Shown one piece after another: positions 27,813 through 39,703 of a DNA stretch of 64,000 bases. Both the position numbers and the translations under genes were made by a program. Origin of the DNA: a bacterium. GTDB taxonomy: Bacteria; Actinomycetota; Acidimicrobiia; Spongiisociales; Spongiisociaceae. Each line of letters begins with the position of its first letter. Within the stretch, counting starts at the first letter, position 1. Location: NCBI GenBank assembly GCA_028820935.1, contig JAPPHZ010000018.1, forward strand, positions 1-64,000, in the 5' to 3' direction. The notes under the pieces are model-generated. The model ran no database searches, was not told where the DNA came from, and saw only the letters and a program-made list of their open reading frames with translations.

Positions 27813-28163
27813 ATGGAGTTAAGCAATATGGACTATGCAGTGGTCGTCGGATTGTTCGGCATCTCGGTCGCTATCTTCTGGCGGGTCGTATTCGTGCTGA
27901 CCCGAAGCATCGAGAGAAGCCTCGAGGAGTTCAAGGCCCTTACCAACGAGCGCTTCGACCGCCAAGATGCGGCGATCAGGGAAGGCTTCGCCAAGCAGGA
28001 TGAGCGGTTCGACCGGCAGGACGGGCGGCTGGGCCGACAGGATGAGCGCCTGGAGAGGCACGGCGCTTTGCTACTCCAGTTGGTCAGGGACGTCGGTCTG
28101 CTGACCGGCGCGCTGATCGGAATACCGGGCAAGGAAAGAGAGAAGGTCGGCTCCCGCGAGTAG
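27813..28163 (+). CDS. Small membrane protein with heptad coiled coil
   Basis: The 116-residue product has one N-terminal membrane helix (about 8-29, VVVGLFGISVAIFWRVVFVL). A charged helix with repeated ERFDRQD, ERFDRQD, RLGRQDERLERH heptads follows (about 45-85), then a short hydrophobic tail. It is probably a membrane-tethered coiled coil that oligomerises. Such proteins accompany membrane complexes, but I recognise no family. ATG 27813 is preferred over 27789 because of the TACACT box 7 nt upstream. Confidence 0.65.
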   Translation: MELSNMDYAVVVGLFGISVAIFWRVVFVLTRSIERSLEEFKALTNERFDRQDAAIREGFAKQDERFDRQDGRLGRQDERLERHGALLLQLVRDVGLLTGALIGIPGKEREKVGSRE

Positions 28164-28195
28164 GCCTTACCGGCCGCCGGCAGGGTGCGAAAGAG

Positions 28196-28234
28196 TAAAG
28201 GCCCGATGCGCGCATTGCTGCACGCATCGGGCCT
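28196..28234 (-). terminator. Terminator of glutamine synthetase II
   Basis: A perfect 12-bp stem (AGGCCCGATGCG, 28199-28210, with its complement at 28223-28234) has a 12-nt loop. On the minus strand the stem is followed by TTTACTCTTT, giving a U-rich tail. It lies 21 bp beyond the glnII stop. Confidence 0.75.
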
Positions 28235-28255
28235 CAGACCACAGGGTCGGTTGGT

Positions 28256-29284
28256 TCAGGAGGAGGCCGCTCCGCAGATGGTCTCCATGATCAGGCGGGT
28301 AACCAGGTAGGGATCGCAGTTCGAGTTGGGACGGCGATCCTCGATGTAGCCCCTCTGGTTCTTGTAGGTGGTCCAGGGGATCCTCACGGATGCGCCCCGG
28401 TCGGACACCGCGTAGTTGAACTGGTCGTAGCGCTGGGTCTCGTGCGCCCCGGTCAGCCGCATCTCGATGTCGGCGCCGTAGTTCTTGACGTGCTCCTGCG
28501 CGTTGGCGCCCAGAGCCTCGCAAGCGGCGATCACGGCGTCGTAGCTCTCCATCATCTGGCGGGTCGAGACGTTGGTGTGGCATCCCGCGCCGTTCCAGTC
28601 ACCCGTAACCGGCTTCGGATGCAAGGTCACCTGTAGGCCGTAGTCCTCGGCGATCCGTTCGATCATCCAGCGGGCGATCAGGATCTGGTCGGACACCTCT
28701 ACGGGCGGCAGCGGCCCGATCTGGTACTCCCACTGCCCTGGCATCACTTCGGCGTTGGTGCCCTCGATCGACAGGCCGGCGTCGATGCAGGCCTGGCTGT
28801 GCGCATCCACTACGGGCCTCCCGAAGGCGCGATTGGCGCCCACCGAGCAGTAGTACGGGCCCTGGGGGGCCGGATACCCGCCGAGCGGGAACCCCGGCGG
28901 GGGACCGTAGTACTGGCTGGCCGTCGGATCCATCATCGTGATGAAGGTGTACTCCTGCTCCAAACCGAAGATCGGGTTGAAGTCGGCATACTTCTCGTAG
29001 GCTTCCACGCAAGCGGCCCGAGTGTTGGTGGGGTGGGGTTCGAAGTCGGGCGTCAAGCACTCGGAGAGCACGAGAATGTCGTCACCGCCGCGGATCGGGT
29101 CGGGCACCTGTTTCACCGGCCGGAGCACCACGTCCGAGTCGCCTCCGGGCGCCTGGTTGGTGCTCGATCCGTCGAAGCCCCAGATGCCCGGTTCTTCTCC
29201 GTCCTTGAGCACGTTGGTCTTCGACCGCAGGAGCGGGGTCGGCTCGGTCCCGTCCGACCAGATGTACATAGCTCTGTATGCCAT
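28256..29284 (-). CDS. glnII: Glutamine synthetase type II (eukaryotic-type)
   Basis: This enzyme makes glutamine from glutamate, ammonia and ATP. The 342-residue length and motifs (WGFDGSSTNQAPGGDSD, EQEYTF, GANRAFGRPVVDAH, EGTNAEVMPGQWEYQ, GDWNGAGCHTN, DRRPNSNCDPY) are those of the decameric GSII class shared by eukaryotes, rhizobia, Frankia and streptomycetes, not bacterial GSI. There is no adenylylation-loop tyrosine as in GSI. The ATG is preceded by GAGAGGA, so it has a leader, and a strong terminator follows. It is transcribed alone. Confidence 0.95.
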   Translation of the reverse strand: MAYRAMYIWSDGTEPTPLLRSKTNVLKDGEEPGIWGFDGSSTNQAPGGDSDVVLRPVKQVPDPIRGGDDILVLSECLTPDFEPHPTNTRAACVEAYEKYADFNPIFGLEQEYTFITMMDPTASQYYGPPPGFPLGGYPAPQGPYYCSVGANRAFGRPVVDAHSQACIDAGLSIEGTNAEVMPGQWEYQIGPLPPVEVSDQILIARWMIERIAEDYGLQVTLHPKPVTGDWNGAGCHTNVSTRQMMESYDAVIAACEALGANAQEHVKNYGADIEMRLTGAHETQRYDQFNYAVSDRGASVRIPWTTYKNQRGYIEDRRPNSNCDPYLVTRLIMETICGAASS

Positions 29285-29659
29285 ACAAGCATCCTCTCAT
29301 CAAGGGAGTCCCCATGCCGCGGTGAGTAGATCGCTTGGCGAGTGGCCGCCTCAACCCCAGTGCGATCATCGCACCCCCGGCATCTCGGGGCGTGGCGTGG
29401 CAAGGCTAGTCCGCCCGATCATGAATCGGAAACGCATGCGTGTTCCGTTCACCTCGGATCAGGCCTGGCCGCGGGCCCGTTTGGTGTCGGATGGTCGAAC
29501 CCGGTCGCATAGTCGGCCAGGAACCCGGTTGGTGTCGGCCGCGGCCCATGCCTCGCGTCGCGCCCGTTCAACGCCTGTTCGGTGCGGCTCTCGTGATGGG
29601 AGGCGGTTGGCGCGTAGCCCGAGGCTTCGGCAAGCCCAGCGGGCCGCATGGACCCAGGC
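29285..29659. other. Gene-free stretch between glnII and ridA
   Basis: No reading frame here has a convincing start, and no tRNA-like fold is visible. TTGGTGTCGG occurs twice (near 29479 and 29529) as a short direct repeat. The part next to glnII must hold its promoter and any nitrogen-response site; I see no GlnR-type pair that I would defend. Confidence 0.5.
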
Positions 29660-30052
29660 TTAACCCTGGTTCCCGCTCCGCGCCGCCACGATCTCGATCT
29701 CGACCCGGAACCCGCCCGGTAGGGCGGACACCTGTACCGCCGACCGAGCCGGGGCACCACCCTCGAAATACTCGGCGTACACCTGGTTGATAGCGGTGTA
29801 ATCCGCAATGTCAACCATGAAGATGGTGGTCTTCACGATGTCGGCGTAGTCGAGCCCGATGTCTCCGAGCATGGCGCCGATGTTGTTCATGACCTGACGC
29901 GTCTGCGCGGATACGTCACCGTCCTCCCGTCCACCCTCCGGTACGAGTGCGACTTGACCCGACAGGAATACCAGGCCGGCGGCCTCGACCGCCACCGAAT
30001 ACGGGCCCAGAGCACCTGGAGCGCTGGGAGTCTTGAGGATCCTCTTTGCCAT
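29660..30052 (-). CDS. RidA-family enamine/imine deaminase
   Basis: RidA proteins hydrolyse reactive enamines such as 2-aminoacrylate made by PLP enzymes. The 130-residue product has the family pattern: GPYSVAVEAAGLVFLSGQVAL, an internal TRQVMNNI, and the C-terminal ARSAVQVSALPGGFRVEIE with the conserved Arg. ATG 30052 has GGAGG 8 nt upstream; a GTG/ATG 7 codons earlier lacks one. Its role fits the several PLP enzymes in the window (IlvE, DapC, IscS). Confidence 0.9.
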   Translation of the reverse strand: MAKRILKTPSAPGALGPYSVAVEAAGLVFLSGQVALVPEGGREDGDVSAQTRQVMNNIGAMLGDIGLDYADIVKTTIFMVDIADYTAINQVYAEYFEGGAPARSAVQVSALPGGFRVEIEIVAARSGNQG

Positions 30053-30145
30053 GGCGATGCCTCCGTTTCTCACGTCAAAGGCTACCGCGCCGGTGGAGGA
30101 GGTCGGATGTTCCGGAAGTGTCGCCCGGGATAGGCGGGTCAGTAG

Positions 30146-30508
30146 CTAGCTGAAGCTGTTCCCGCAACCGCACGACCTGCTGACGTTCGGGTTGTTGATG
30201 GCGAAACCCGCCCCCATGAGGCCGTCCTGGTAGTCCAGGGTCGAGCCGCGCAGCAGGTCCACGCTCTGGCGATCGACCACCACGTCGAGGCCATCGAACT
30301 CCTCGACCACGTCGGCCTCGGATCTGTCGGAGTCGAAGAACATCTCGTACGAGAAGCCGGAACACCCTCCGGGGCGGACGGCCATGCGCAGGGCTAGCGC
30401 CGGGTCCCCTTCGGAGACCAGCAGTTCACGCACCTTGGCAACCGCTCCGTCGGTCAGGGTGACCGCCCTCACCGGTCGGCGCGTGGTGATGTTGACTAGC
30501 TGTTCCAT
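30146..30508 (-). CDS. erpA: IscA/ErpA-type iron-sulfur carrier
   Basis: This A-type carrier hands Fe-S clusters to apoproteins. The 120-residue product has the three conserved cysteines: GGCSGFSY (about 48-55) and the C-terminal SCGCGNSF. ALTLTDGAV-like helix residues and DYQDGLMGAGFAINNPN are characteristic. The subtype (ErpA, IscA or SufA) cannot be settled from sequence alone. It diverges from the mrp unit and has its own TATAAT box upstream. Confidence 0.88.
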   Translation of the reverse strand: MEQLVNITTRRPVRAVTLTDGAVAKVRELLVSEGDPALALRMAVRPGGCSGFSYEMFFDSDRSEADVVEEFDGLDVVVDRQSVDLLRGSTLDYQDGLMGAGFAINNPNVSRSCGCGNSFS

Positions 30509-30564
30509 CCGGGTACTCCCGATCGACCGTCCGGGCTATCCCTAGGGATCAACCCGACGCGAGC

Positions 30565-30570
30565 ATTATA
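30565..30570 (-). promoter_or_regulatory. -10 box TATAAT upstream of the Fe-S carrier
   Basis: This is a perfect TATAAT on the minus strand, about 57 nt before the start at 30508, the only consensus -10 I noted in the window. No good -35 at 17 bp was found. It implies a leader of about 50 nt. Confidence 0.5.
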
Positions 30571-30739
30571 CAAGCGGCTGGCCTGCAACCGAGAGATGAC
30601 GCGGGAAACTGGCGAATCCCTGCGGCACTGCGACCTTCGTGATCCGGCTTGTCGAAGCTGGTACCAGGACGCTGAGCGTATCGGAAACGCCGTCATTGCC
30701 GATAAGGTGGGTCGATCCGACGGATGCGCGGAGACGACC

Positions 30740-31879
30740 ATGCCACAGTCCCTCACCGAAGACCGGATCATGGAGGCCCTGCGAGGGGTGATGGACCCTG
30801 AACTCGGTTCGGACGTGGTCGATCTGGGGATGGTGCGCGAGGTCGTACTCGATGAAGGCGTTGTGACCATCGGTCTGGCTCTCACCATCGCCGAGTGCCC
30901 GATGCGGGGCCAGATCGAGAACGACACCGTCCGCAGGATCGAGGCCATCCCCGGGGTGGAAAGGGCAGTGGTCGAGACCCGAGCCATGACCAGGAAACAG
31001 CGTTCCGAGCTCATGGAGGTGGCTCGCCGCCGCGCCCGGGAGAACGCAGCGCCCACCCGCGTGCCGCCCACCACCAGGACGATCGCGGTCGGCAGTGGCA
31101 AGGGCGGAGTCGGCAAGAGTTCGGTCTCCGTCAACCTGGCCCTGGCACTGGGTCGGCTGGGCTACCGGGTCGGGTTGCTCGACGCTGATATCTGGGGGTT
31201 CTCGGTCCCGCGGATGCTGGGGACCGACGCCCGGATCGAGGCCGACCCGGATACCAGGCTCATGCAACCGGTCGAGGCCTACGGCATCGAGGTGGTGTCC
31301 ACGGGCTTGATCATCGAATCGGAGGAGACCGCCCTAATGTGGCGGGGCTTGATGCTCTCCAAAGCGCTGGAGCAGTTCCTCCAGCAGGTCGCCTGGGGCA
31401 AACTCGACTACCTCGTCATCGACCTCCCGCCCGGCACCGGCGACGTCCAGATGGCCCTGTCACGCCTCCTTCCACAGTCGGAGATGATCGTGGTGACCAC
31501 CCCTTCCCTGACCGCCCAGAAGGTGGCGATCAGGGTGGCCGACATGGCTCGCCGCTCCGCCATGCCGGTGGTGGCGGTGATCGAGAACATGTCCTACTTC
31601 GAGACTCCGGACGGGCAACGGTTCGAGTTGTTCGGCCGGGGTGGGGGAGAGGCGCTGGCGGACTCGCTCAACGTCCCCCTCATCGGAGCCATCCCCCTGG
31701 ATCCGGCCCTGGGCGCCGGGGCCGACCGGGGCGAGCCGGTGGTGGTGGTCAGACCCGACGGTGCTGCGGCCCGGGTCTTCATGGAAGTGGCCGGGAGGCT
31801 GGTCGGGCTGGTCCCCCCGGCCGAGGCCGAGACCTGCACGGGTCGGATCGCCAAGCTGATGGCGGCGCTCTCTTCGTAG
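30740..31879 (+). CDS. mrp: Mrp/ApbC-family Fe-S cluster carrier ATPase
   Basis: Mrp is a cytoplasmic ATPase that binds and transfers Fe-S clusters. The 379-residue product has an N-terminal MIP18/DUF59 domain (about 1-85, DPELGSDVVDLGMV, ECPMRG). The ParA/MinD-type domain has a deviant Walker A (GSGKGGVGKSS, about 118-128), DADIWGFSVPRML, VIDLPPGTGD and VIENMSYF. The CxxC typical of Mrp near the C-terminus is not obvious. ATG 30740, with a GCGGAG upstream, starts at the DUF59 domain; codons back to 30596 show no homology and are rejected. Confidence 0.92.
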   Translation: MPQSLTEDRIMEALRGVMDPELGSDVVDLGMVREVVLDEGVVTIGLALTIAECPMRGQIENDTVRRIEAIPGVERAVVETRAMTRKQRSELMEVARRRARENAAPTRVPPTTRTIAVGSGKGGVGKSSVSVNLALALGRLGYRVGLLDADIWGFSVPRMLGTDARIEADPDTRLMQPVEAYGIEVVSTGLIIESEETALMWRGLMLSKALEQFLQQVAWGKLDYLVIDLPPGTGDVQMALSRLLPQSEMIVVTTPSLTAQKVAIRVADMARRSAMPVVAVIENMSYFETPDGQRFELFGRGGGEALADSLNVPLIGAIPLDPALGAGADRGEPVVVVRPDGAAARVFMEVAGRLVGLVPPAEAETCTGRIAKLMAALSS

Positions 31880-31961
31880 AGCCCGCCCATCCGGCTCGAT
31901 GACACCGGAATACCCCGGGGGAGGTGCCGTGTTCGGTCCCGGTCGTGGCACAATTCCCACC

Positions 31962-33091
31962 ATGCTCTATCTAGACCATGCCGCGTCCTCTCCCCTTCGA
32001 CCCGAGGTATGGGCCGCGATGGAACCCTTCCGTCTCGACGTCTACGGCAATCCGTCAGGGAGCCACGCCATCTCCCGTAGAGCAAAGAACGCCCTCGAGG
32101 ACTCCCGCGACCTGGTCGCCTCGCTCATCAACGCCGACCCGAAGGAGATCGTTTTCACAGGGGGTGGATCGGAGGCCGACAACCTGGCCATCAAGGGCAG
32201 GGCGTTCTCGGGCGGACGCCGCGGCGCCATCGTCACGTCGCCCACGGAGCACGACGCCGTCCTCATGAGCGCCGAGCACTGCAACTCCTTCGGATCCGTG
32301 GTCACCTACGCGAAGGTGACCACCGATGGCCTCGTCGACCCGGCCGAGGTCGCCTCCCACGTGACAGAGGACACCGCGGTGGTCTCGATCATGATGGGCA
32401 ACAACGAAACCGGCGTGCGGTTGCCCGTCGAGGAGGTGGCCAAGGCGGTAAGGGCTGCGCACCCCGCGGCCATCGTCCACACCGATGCCGTCCAGGGTTA
32501 CGTCTCGGAACGGGTGGATGTCGACGCCCTGGGTGTGGACCTGCTGTCTCTCGCGGCGCACAAGTTCGGAGGTCCCAAGGGCGTGGGCCTCCTCTACGTC
32601 CGGTCCGGGACTCCTCTTGCTCCCTTGGTCCACGGTGGCGGGCAAGAGTTGGGTCGGCGCTCCGGCACCCACAACGTGATGGCCGTGGTCGGAATGGCGG
32701 CCGCCATGGCCGCTCTCGAGGAGGAGCGGGCCTCCTTCCGGGCCCGGGTCAGGATCGAACGCAGCGCCTTCGAGGCCACGCTGGCCGAAATGGTTCCGGA
32801 CCTGGTCGTCACCGGCGCCGGCGCGCCCCGGATGATCCAGACCAGCCACCTCCGCATTCCCGGTGTTCGCAACGAGATGCTGCTGGTCCGGCTCGACCGG
32901 GCCGGGCTGGCCGCGTCCGCGGCCTCCGCCTGCCAATCGGGCGCGGCCTCGGTCTCCCACGTGCTCGAGGCCATGGGCATGAGTCCAACTCTGGCCAGGG
33001 AGTGCCTCCGGTTCTCCTTCGGGTGGTCGACCCCGGAGGGTGAGGGCGCCCGCGCGGCCAGACTGGTCGCCGGCGAGGCAGGCGCGCTGCG

Positions 33092-33095
<4 letters not shown>
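31962..33095 (+). CDS. iscS: Cysteine desulfurase (NifS/IscS type)
   Basis: This PLP enzyme frees sulfur from cysteine as a persulfide. The 377-residue product begins with YLDHAASSPLRPEV and has YGNPSGSHAISR, FTGGGSEADNLAIKG, HTDAVQGYV and SLAAHKFGGPKG with the PLP lysine (about 200). The active-site Cys is in SACQSGA (about 324). ATG 31962 lies 7 nt after a CACAAT box. The mnmA start overlaps its stop, so its main job here is probably sulfur supply for tRNA 2-thiouridine. Confidence 0.92.
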
Positions 33096-36587
<3,492 letters not shown>

Positions 36588-36704
36588 GTCCGGGTCTCCA
36601 CGGCAGGGGATTCTATGGGGTGCCTCATGTGCGGGGTTCGCCGCCTGTTTCGGTAGCGCACCGGGCAGTAGGCGGGTTGAGGCGGGTTGCCATGGCCATG
36701 ACGC

Positions 36705-36710
36705 TACCCT
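36705..36710 (+). promoter_or_regulatory. -10 box TACCCT, leaderless start of dapC
   Basis: TACCCT ends 6 nt before the GTG at 36717; no Shine-Dalgarno is present. It supports leaderless initiation of the dapC-dapE unit. Confidence 0.45.
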
Positions 36711-36716
36711 GACCCC

Positions 36717-37856
36717 GTGCGCGTGAATCCGGTGCTGGACCAGATCGGCTCCCACGCCATTACGGCCATACACGACCGGGCCCGCCACCTCCGCGCGGCC
36801 GGTAGGCCACTGGTCGACTTCTCGATCGGCGATCCGCGCGAGCCGACCCCTGCCTTCATCCCGGAGGCGCTCAAGAGAGCGGTTCCGAAGGTGTCGCAGT
36901 ACCCCACGGTGATGGGCCTGCCTGCCCTCCGCCGCGCCATCGCCGGCTATGCGGGTCGCCGGTTCGGCGTGGAGGTCGATCCTGATACCCAGGTGTTGCC
37001 CACAACCGGGTCCAAGGAGTCCATCTTCTCCACGGCGCTCGCGTTCGTTGACCGCGAGGCCGGAGACGGGGTGGTGTGGCCCACTCCCGGCTATCCCATC
37101 TACGAGCGGGGCGCCCGCCTGGCGGGGGCATTACCCCTCCCGGTCCGCCTGAAGGACGACTTCCTGTTTCGTGTCTCCGACATCCCGGACCGATCCTGGG
37201 AGCGGGCGCGCATGCTATGGCTGAACAGCCCCCACAATCCGACCGGCGTGGTCAGTTCACTCGACGAGCTGGCCCGGTTCCGGGAACGGGCGCAGCAACA
37301 CGGGGTGCTGTTGTGCTCCGACGAGTGCTACGTGGATCTATATGACCACGATCCGCCTGCTTCCCTTCTCGAGGTGGGCGGCACGGAGGGGGTGCTCGTC
37401 TACCTGAGCCTCTCCAAGCGGAGCGGTATGACCGGCTACCGGAGCGGAGCAATCGTGGGAGACGAACGGGCGATTGCGGTGCTCAGATCCCTCCGCACCG
37501 GAACGGGCACGGCCCCTCCCGAGTTCACTCAGGCGGCTGCCATCGCCGCCTGGAACGATGACGCCCATGTTGAGGAACGGCGTACGCTCTTCCGGCGCAA
37601 GCGGGTGATCATCTCCCGAGGGTTCGAGACGCTCGGTTACCCCACGATCGGCTCCGAGGCGGGCCTGTACATCTGGTTGAAGGTAGAGGATGATGTGGCC
37701 ATTACCGAGCGGCTCCTGGAACACGGCGTAGTGGTCTCTCCCGGTCGCGTGTTCGGCGCCGGCGGCGAAGGGCATATCCGCCTGGCGCTGGTACCTACCC
37801 TGGACGAATGCCACCAGGCGATCGAAGTAGTCAGCACCTGCCTGGGTAGCCGATGA
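36717..37856 (+). CDS. dapC: PLP aminotransferase, likely N-succinyl-diaminopimelate type
   Basis: This class I/II aminotransferase has 379 residues, with FSIGDPREPTP, YPTVMGLPALRRAIAGY, NSPHNPTG, DECYVDLY and SLSKRSGMTGYRSG carrying the PLP lysine. It overlaps dapE (ATGA), so it very probably gives N-succinyl-L,L-diaminopimelate in lysine and peptidoglycan synthesis. Generic aspartate/methionine aminotransferases look similar; the operon partner decides the call. The GTG start is preceded by a TACCCT box. Confidence 0.85.
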   Translation: MRVNPVLDQIGSHAITAIHDRARHLRAAGRPLVDFSIGDPREPTPAFIPEALKRAVPKVSQYPTVMGLPALRRAIAGYAGRRFGVEVDPDTQVLPTTGSKESIFSTALAFVDREAGDGVVWPTPGYPIYERGARLAGALPLPVRLKDDFLFRVSDIPDRSWERARMLWLNSPHNPTGVVSSLDELARFRERAQQHGVLLCSDECYVDLYDHDPPASLLEVGGTEGVLVYLSLSKRSGMTGYRSGAIVGDERAIAVLRSLRTGTGTAPPEFTQAAAIAAWNDDAHVEERRTLFRRKRVIISRGFETLGYPTIGSEAGLYIWLKVEDDVAITERLLEHGVVVSPGRVFGAGGEGHIRLALVPTLDECHQAIEVVSTCLGSR

Positions 37857-38914
37857 CGGTACTGGACACCCTGTGCTGGCTGGTTGACATCCCGTCTCCT
37901 ACCGGTCAAGAGGGTCGGCTTTGCGAAGCCCTCTCGCGCCGGCTCGGCTCCACGTATGCGAGGGACCATGTCCGGCGTGTCGGCAAGAGCCTGGTAGTGG
38001 GCCCACGCACCGGGCGGCCACTGCTCTTGCTCGTGGGCCACATCGATACCGTGCCTCCCCAGGGTCAGGGGCCCGCTCAGATCGAGGGAGGACGGCTGCT
38101 CGGTCTCGGAACGTCGGACATGAAATCGGGCGTCGCGGTCATGGTTCACCTGCTCGAGGAGGAGATGGTCCGGGAGGGCCCCTTCGATGTGGTCGGCGTG
38201 TTCTACGATGCCGAGGAGGGTCCCGATGCGGGGAACGGTCTCGAGCCGGTTCTGCAGGAGCTGTCCTGGCTGTCCGAGGCGGAGTTCGCGGTGGTGCTCG
38301 AGCCCACCGACCTCGAGCTCCAGCTCGGTTGCCAGGGCACCGCGAACGCCACCGTCCGTTTCGAGGGCAAGACCGCCCACAGCGCCCGCCCCTGGTTGGG
38401 TGAGAACGCGATCACCAAGGCTGGCGCGTGGCTGGCCGATCTCCATGAGCGGCAGCCGGAGGAACACGTGGTGTCGGGCCTTTCCTTCTTCGAGGTGTTC
38501 TCCGTGACCCAGGCCTCAGCAGGGCTGGCGCGCAATGTGATCCCCGGGACCTTCGATCTCCACCTCAACTACCGGTTCCCGCCCAACGTGACCCCCGAAG
38601 CTGCGCGCAGGCGGCTGTCCGAGATCGCGGCCCCCGCCGACGCGGTGGAGGTTCACGAGATCGTTCCCGGCGCACCGGTGCCGGAAGGCAACCCGCACCT
38701 CGATCGGCTGATCCGAGCCACGAGTGCCCCGCTCACTCCCAAGCAGGCGTGGACCGATGTGGCACGTCTGGCGCGTTACGGGGTTCCGGCCGTCAACTAC
38801 GGACCGGGTGAGGTTGCCCAGGCCCACCAGGCCACGGAGAGCGTGCCGATCGCCTACCTGGATCCGGCGTACGAGGCGCTGCTCGGCTTCCTGACGGAGG
38901 CGCCATCCGGCTGA
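37853..38914 (+). CDS. dapE: Succinyl-diaminopimelate desuccinylase
   Basis: DapE removes succinate to release L,L-diaminopimelate. The 353-residue M20 metallopeptidase has metal-site motifs GHIDTVP, GTSDMKSG and DAEEGPD, with VVLEPTD and the dimerisation domain starting at GKTAHSARPW. The actinobacterial DapE subtype fits well. It overlaps dapC and the following membrane protein, so three genes form one unit. Confidence 0.9.
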   Translation: MTVLDTLCWLVDIPSPTGQEGRLCEALSRRLGSTYARDHVRRVGKSLVVGPRTGRPLLLLVGHIDTVPPQGQGPAQIEGGRLLGLGTSDMKSGVAVMVHLLEEEMVREGPFDVVGVFYDAEEGPDAGNGLEPVLQELSWLSEAEFAVVLEPTDLELQLGCQGTANATVRFEGKTAHSARPWLGENAITKAGAWLADLHERQPEEHVVSGLSFFEVFSVTQASAGLARNVIPGTFDLHLNYRFPPNVTPEAARRRLSEIAAPADAVEVHEIVPGAPVPEGNPHLDRLIRATSAPLTPKQAWTDVARLARYGVPAVNYGPGEVAQAHQATESVPIAYLDPAYEALLGFLTEAPSG

Positions 38915-39354
38915 TGGATCACGCGGTCCTGTACCAGCACTCCCAGGCCAGCCCACCTGCGATGTGGGTACTGGTGTGCTGCTGGTGGATTCCGGTCGCT
39001 CTCCTATCGGGTGTGAACGATCCCGGAAGAACCCCGTACCTGCTTGGGCTGTTTCCGGTGCTCTCGCTGATCTACGTGGGTTTTCTCCGGCTGACAGTGA
39101 CGGTCAGCGGTGCTGAGATCCTTCTGGCCTACACCTTCGGCCGGCCGCGCCGGCGGATCGACCGCGGCAGGGTCATCTCCGCCGTTCCGGAGCGGATTCC
39201 CCTTTGGTACGGGTGGGGCATCCGGCGGACGCCAAGGGGTTGGATGTGGAATGTCTGGGGACGGGACGCGGTGCGGGTCACCCTTACCGACAGGGAGTTC
39301 TTGATAGGCACCGACGACCCTGACGGGCTGGTGGCGGCTCTGACGCCTCGTTAG
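38914..39354 (+). CDS. Small membrane protein (two helices plus soluble tail)
   Basis: The 146-residue product has two adjacent membrane helices (about 17-36 and 42-60), then a beta-rich cytoplasmic domain with RRIDRGRVISAV and RVTLTDREFLIGTDDPDGLVAAL, reminiscent of PH-like or DUF3093-type domains. The name is tentative. It overlaps dapE (TGATG), suggesting a role near cell-wall precursor synthesis or simple co-expression. Confidence 0.65.
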   Translation: MDHAVLYQHSQASPPAMWVLVCCWWIPVALLSGVNDPGRTPYLLGLFPVLSLIYVGFLRLTVTVSGAEILLAYTFGRPRRRIDRGRVISAVPERIPLWYGWGIRRTPRGWMWNVWGRDAVRVTLTDREFLIGTDDPDGLVAALTPR

Positions 39355-39390
39355 CACCGGCGGGCGCTACTCCGACCGCTGCGGTGCCGT

Positions 39391-39396
39391 TAACCT
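39391..39396 (+). promoter_or_regulatory. -10 box TAACCT, leaderless start of gatC
   Basis: TAACCT ends exactly 7 nt before the gatC GTG at 39404. No Shine-Dalgarno is present. It drives the gatC-gatA-gatB unit. Confidence 0.5.
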
Positions 39397-39403
39397 CCCG
39401 TCC

Positions 39404-39700
39404 GTGGCCGTTGAGATCGACATTGTCCATGTGGCGCGCCTGGCGCGCCTCGAGTTGTCCGACCGGCAACTGGATACCTACGGGCGCCAATGCCAGGAGC
39501 TGCTCGAGCACGTGGCTCGCATCCAGGCGGTGGATACCGAGGGTGTGGAGCCCACCTCCCATCCCCTCCCCATGACCAACCGCTTCCGCGAGGATCGAGT
39601 CACCCCGGAGACCGTGCTGGGCCACGAGGAGGTGCTGGCCCAGGCGCCGGACACCGAAGGCCCCTTCTTCCGGGTGCCGCCGGCCATCGAGGAGGCCTGA
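39404..39700 (+). CDS. gatC: Asp/Glu-tRNA amidotransferase subunit C
   Basis: GatC is the small tether between GatA and GatB. The 98-residue product has the family pattern VAHVARLARLELSD near the N-terminus (here VHVARLARLELS), a helical middle and a C-terminus ending FFRVPPAIE. It is the first gene of gatCAB, starting at a GTG after a TAACCT box; gatA follows 3 nt downstream. Confidence 0.92.
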   Translation: MAVEIDIVHVARLARLELSDRQLDTYGRQCQELLEHVARIQAVDTEGVEPTSHPLPMTNRFREDRVTPETVLGHEEVLAQAPDTEGPFFRVPPAIEEA

Positions 39701-39703
39701 GCG